Positions 61,526-64,000 of a stretch of 64,000 nucleotides of DNA are shown piece after piece; the stretch's first letter is position 1; each line of letters starts with the position of its first letter. Under the pieces are notes generated by a model. That model made no database searches, was not told the DNA's origin, and saw only the letters and a program-made list of their open reading frames with translations. This DNA comes from Pseudomonas persica (GTDB lineage: Bacteria > Pseudomonadota > Gammaproteobacteria > Pseudomonadales > Pseudomonadaceae). The stretch lies in assembly GCF_900291015.1 (NCBI RefSeq), contig NZ_OLKL01000010.1, positions 310,367 to 374,366 of the forward strand, given 5' to 3'. The translations under genes were made by a program, and so were the position numbers.

Positions 61526-62960
61526 CCGGCGCTGGCGCCTGCTGCCACGCTCGCTACTGGGGCGCATGCTGCTGCTGACCCTGCTGGTAGTGCTGTTGGC
61601 CCAGGGGTTGTCGAGCATCATCTGGGTTGCCCAATTACGCGCCAGCCAGTTGCAGGGCCTGCGTGCCAGCGCCAGCAGCCTGGCCCATTCGATGAGCGCC
61701 AGCGTCAGCTACTTCCGCTCGCTGCCGGTGGCCTACCGGCCGCTGGTCCTCGACCAGCTGCGCAGCATGGGGGGGACGCGCTTCTTCGTGTCGCTCAATG
61801 CCAAGCCGCTGGACATGCCGGTACTACCCGTTACCCCGCGCAAGCAAGCGGTGATCGAGGTGTTCCAGCAAGTGCTGCATGAGCGCCTGGGTTCGCAGAT
61901 GGAAATTTCCGTGGAGTTCGTCGGGCCCGACGATCTGCGTATCTTCAACAGCGGCCTCAAGCTTGACGAACTGCCACGTTCCTGGGCGCATTACTCGCTG
62001 ACCCTGGAGCCGCTCAACCCGCCGGTGCTGGTAACCCAGATCCGTCTGGGCGAGGGCGAATGGCTGTATATCGCCTCGCTGCTGCCCGAGCCCTACACCA
62101 GCCTGGAAGCCGAGCGCCTGCCGCGCCAGCAGATTGGCTTCATCGTGCTGACGACGGCCTTGCTGCTGTTGTTCATCGGCTTGCTGGTGCACTGGCAGAG
62201 CTGGCCGCTCAAGCGTCTGGCGCGGGCTGCGCGGGAGATGTCGCTGGGCGCCGATGTGGCGCCGGTGGCCGAAGGCGGCGGCAGTGAGGTGGTCGAGGTG
62301 GGGCGCGCGTTCAACAGCATGCGCGAGCGCATCAGCCGCTACCTGACCGAGCGCAGCCAGCTGTTCAGTGCCATCTCCCACGACTTGCGCACACCGATCA
62401 CCCGCTTGCGCCTGCGCGTCGAGCTGCTGGACGACGAGCGCCTGCAGGCCAAGTTCAGCCAGGACCTGGATGAGCTGGAACTGCTGGTCAAAGGCGCGTT
62501 GCAGTGCGTGAAGGACACCGACATCCACGAGAACATCGAGCCGGTCGATCTCAACCAGGTGCTGGAGATCCTGGCCGAGCCTTACCTGGGCGATGGCCGT
62601 ATCACGCTCGAAGGCCGGGCGCTGGCGCCGTACCCGGGCAAGCCGCTGGCGTTGCGGCGCTGCATCGGCAACCTGATCGACAACGCCATCAAGTATGGCG
62701 AGCGGGCGCGGCTGCGCATGATCGACACTGCCGAGGGGGTCGTCCTGCAGGTGGATGACCAGGGGCCGGGGGTGCCGCAGCAGCAGTTGGAACAGGTATT
62801 CGAGCCGCACTTCCGTTTGGCCGGGCAGCAGCAGGGGTATGGGTTGGGGTTGGGGATTGCGCGCAACATTGCCCATAGCCATGGCGGGGAGGTGAGCTTG
62901 CTGAACCTGCGTGAGGGCGGGCTGCGGGTGACCTTGTATCTGCCGCGGGGCGTGGACTGA
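61506..62960 (+). CDS. gtrS: Sensor histidine kinase GtrS
   Basis: A 484-residue sensor kinase with transmembrane helices at about 21-41 and 211-229 flanking a periplasmic sensor domain, a HAMP region, phospho-acceptor His292 in FSAISHDLRTPI, and an HATPase domain (N box LIDNAIKYGE, G boxes DQGPGVP and GYGLGLGIA). In P. aeruginosa its ligand is 2-ketogluconate. It overlaps gltR by 20 nt. Gene naming varies (gltS in KT2440 annotations). Confidence 0.93.
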   Translation: MSAVRPDRRWRLLPRSLLGRMLLLTLLVVLLAQGLSSIIWVAQLRASQLQGLRASASSLAHSMSASVSYFRSLPVAYRPLVLDQLRSMGGTRFFVSLNAKPLDMPVLPVTPRKQAVIEVFQQVLHERLGSQMEISVEFVGPDDLRIFNSGLKLDELPRSWAHYSLTLEPLNPPVLVTQIRLGEGEWLYIASLLPEPYTSLEAERLPRQQIGFIVLTTALLLLFIGLLVHWQSWPLKRLARAAREMSLGADVAPVAEGGGSEVVEVGRAFNSMRERISRYLTERSQLFSAISHDLRTPITRLRLRVELLDDERLQAKFSQDLDELELLVKGALQCVKDTDIHENIEPVDLNQVLEILAEPYLGDGRITLEGRALAPYPGKPLALRRCIGNLIDNAIKYGERARLRMIDTAEGVVLQVDDQGPGVPQQQLEQVFEPHFRLAGQQQGYGLGLGIARNIAHSHGGEVSLLNLREGGLRVTLYLPRGVD

Positions 62961-62975
62961 GGGTTTGTGTTGCCT

Positions 62976-63077
62976 GTGCCGGCCTCTTCGCGGGTGAACC
63001 CGCCCCCACAGGATTCTCACCAGCCTCGGAACCTGTGAGGTCCCTGTGGGAGCGGGTTCCCCCGCGAAGGGGTCGAC
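62976..63077. repeat. Inverted REP pair after gtrS
   Basis: tcttcgcgggtgaacccgcccccaca and tgtgggagcgggttcccccgcgaag arms about 30 nt apart; slightly degenerate. Confidence 0.85.
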
Positions 63078-63152
63078 ACAGGTAACCACAATGTCGCTAC
63101 CCAGTGACAATCCTGCCGTTCTTCCTGACATCCCACCCCTCAGGTCGGCAAT

Positions 63153-63189
63153 GTAACCAAACGATGACATTCACGCATCGCTTCGTTAC
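63153..63189. promoter_or_regulatory. Operator-like inverted repeat upstream of gtsA
   Basis: GTAACCAAACGATG and CATCGCTTCGTTAC are complementary at 12 of 14 positions, separated by 9 nt, ending 82 nt before the gtsA start. A candidate GltR binding site. Confidence 0.45.
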
Positions 63190-63271
63190 CTGGCGAGGCG
63201 AGCACGCTGTTTAGACTTCATGCAACGCAAGCGATCGACTTGCACGGCATAACAACAAGAAAGGTGCTTCG

Positions 63272-64000
63272 ATGAATTCCACGCTCCGTCTCGCTGCCGC
63301 AATTTCCGTTGCTTCGCTAACTGTCTCTTTGCTCCCGCTGAGTGCCTCGGCTGCCGACTCCAAAGGCAGCGTCGAGGTGGTGCACTGGTGGACCTCCGGT
63401 GGTGAAAAAGCGGCGGTCGATGTGCTCAAGGCCCAGGTCGAAAAAGATGGCTTCACCTGGAAGGATGGCGCCGTCGCCGGTGGTGGCGGGGCCACGGCCA
63501 TGACCGTGCTCAAGAGCCGCGCCGTGGCCGGCAACCCGCCCGGTGTCGCGCAAATCAAGGGCCCGGACATCCAGGACTGGGCGGCTACCGGCCTGCTCGA
63601 CGCCGATGTGCTCAAGGCTGTGGCCAAGGACGAAAAATGGGACACGTTACTCGACAAGAAAGTCGCCGACGCCGTGAAGTACGACGGTGACTATGTCGCC
63701 GTGCCGGTGAACGTCCACCGTACCAACTGGTTGTGGATCAACCCCGACGTCTTCAAGAAGGCCGGTATCGACAAGGCGCCAGCCACCCTCGACGAATTCT
63801 ACGCCGCCGCCGACCAGCTCAAGGCCGCCGGCTTCATCCCGCTCGCCCATGGCGGCCAGCCGTGGCAGGACAGCACCGTGTTCGAAAGCGTGGTACTGGC
63901 GGTGATGGGGGCCGACGGCTACAAGAAGGCCCTGGTCGATCTCGACAGCGCGGCTCTGACCGGCCCGCAGATGGTCAAGGCGCTGACCGAGCTGAAAAAG
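63272..64000 (+). CDS. gtsA: Glucose ABC transporter substrate-binding protein (3' end outside window)
   Basis: The first 243 codons of an extracellular solute-binding protein (family 1). The signal peptide (residues 1-27) ends SASA, and the mature part starts [31 protein letters not shown] and the [21 protein letters not shown] segments are typical of sugar-binding GtsA. It delivers periplasmic glucose to GtsBC-MalK. It is downstream of glk and the GltR/GtrS pair. A ribosome site AAGAAAGG lies just upstream of the ATG. Truncated by the window edge. Confidence 0.94.
   Translation, partial: MNSTLRLAAAISVASLTVSLLPLSASAADSKGSVEVVHWWTSGGEKAAVDVLKAQVEKDGFTWKDGAVAGGGGATAMTVLKSRAVAGNPPGVAQIKGPDIQDWAATGLLDADVLKAVAKDEKWDTLLDKKVADAVKYDGDYVAVPVNVHRTNWLWINPDVFKKAGIDKAPATLDEFYAAADQLKAAGFIPLAHGGQPWQDSTVFESVVLAVMGADGYKKALVDLDSAALTGPQMVKALTELKK

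Larger units (their letters stand above)
62961..63271 (+). promoter_or_regulatory. gtrS-gtsA gap with REP pair and operator-like repeat
   Basis: 311 nt without a gene. The first 120 nt are a REP pair (62976-63077); the rest is the gtsA promoter area with a 14-bp imperfect inverted repeat (63153-63189). Confidence 0.65.

Overview
The window is a contiguous, high-GC piece of a Pseudomonas chromosome, most likely from the Pseudomonas putida group. The evidence is the gene order (rapZ-ptsN-hpf-rpoN-lptBAC-kdsCD, mlaFEDCB-ibaG-murA-hisGDC, arcDABC, gapA|edd-glk-gltR-gtrS-gtsA), the sequence character of the proteins, and about a dozen REP-type inverted repeats of the kind known from P. putida. Nearly all DNA is intact core genome; no phage, IS element, CRISPR array, tRNA or rRNA was seen. 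Both ends cut genes: rapZ on the left and gtsA on the right.

Layout. 1-6022 (minus strand): rapZ (partial), ptsN, hpf, rpoN, lptB, lptA, lptC, kdsC, kdsD, i.e. nitrogen/sigma-54 control plus LPS transport and Kdo synthesis. 6271-14228 (plus): mlaFEDCB phospholipid transport, ibaG, murA, hisGDC. 14496-19084: a GntR regulator with an MFS exporter, an NTF2-like protein, a GIY-YIG protein, the nucleoid protein YejK and an HU protein. 19135-25660 (minus): rlmF, valS, a small unknown gene, holC, pepA. 25962-28131 (plus): lptFG, the inner-membrane partners of the LptB2 ATPase encoded near the left end. 28296-35371 (minus): an RDD protein, a cold-shock protein and the glycine/serine operon gcvH-gcvP-sdaA-gcvT. 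35666-43466: trkH, a tight three-gene operon of unknown role (histidine phosphatase, SDR, NTF2-like) divergent from a LysR regulator, gltS, and a TyrR/GcsR-type sigma-54 activator. 43640-50828: a DUF5064-like gene, arcDABC for arginine fermentation, and a second divergent arcD paralogue. 50808-56504 (minus): a DUF454 protein and a heme uptake locus (ECF sigma, anti-sigma, TonB receptor, heme oxygenase). 56692-64000: the Entner-Doudoroff/glucose cluster gapA|edd-glk-gltR-gtrS and the start of the glucose ABC transporter.

The most informative regulatory reading is upstream of gcvH. There is a well-formed -24/-12 sigma-54 promoter (GG-N10-GC) with two TyrR/GcsR-like palindromes upstream, exactly 100 bp apart. 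The probable activator GcsR is encoded about 6.6 kb away, and rpoN itself lies in the same window. Other readable controls are two HexR operators between gapA and edd, an Anr/FNR box between the two arcD genes, a Fur box before the heme ECF sigma gene, a perfect 22-bp palindrome before the LysR gene, and an imperfect 14-bp inverted repeat before gtsA.

I did not find an obviously new multi-gene system. The least explained parts are the LysR-flanked phosphatase/SDR/NTF2 operon, the arcD duplication sharing one Anr box, the 18-bp perfect palindrome after gapA, and the unknown gene coupled to holC.
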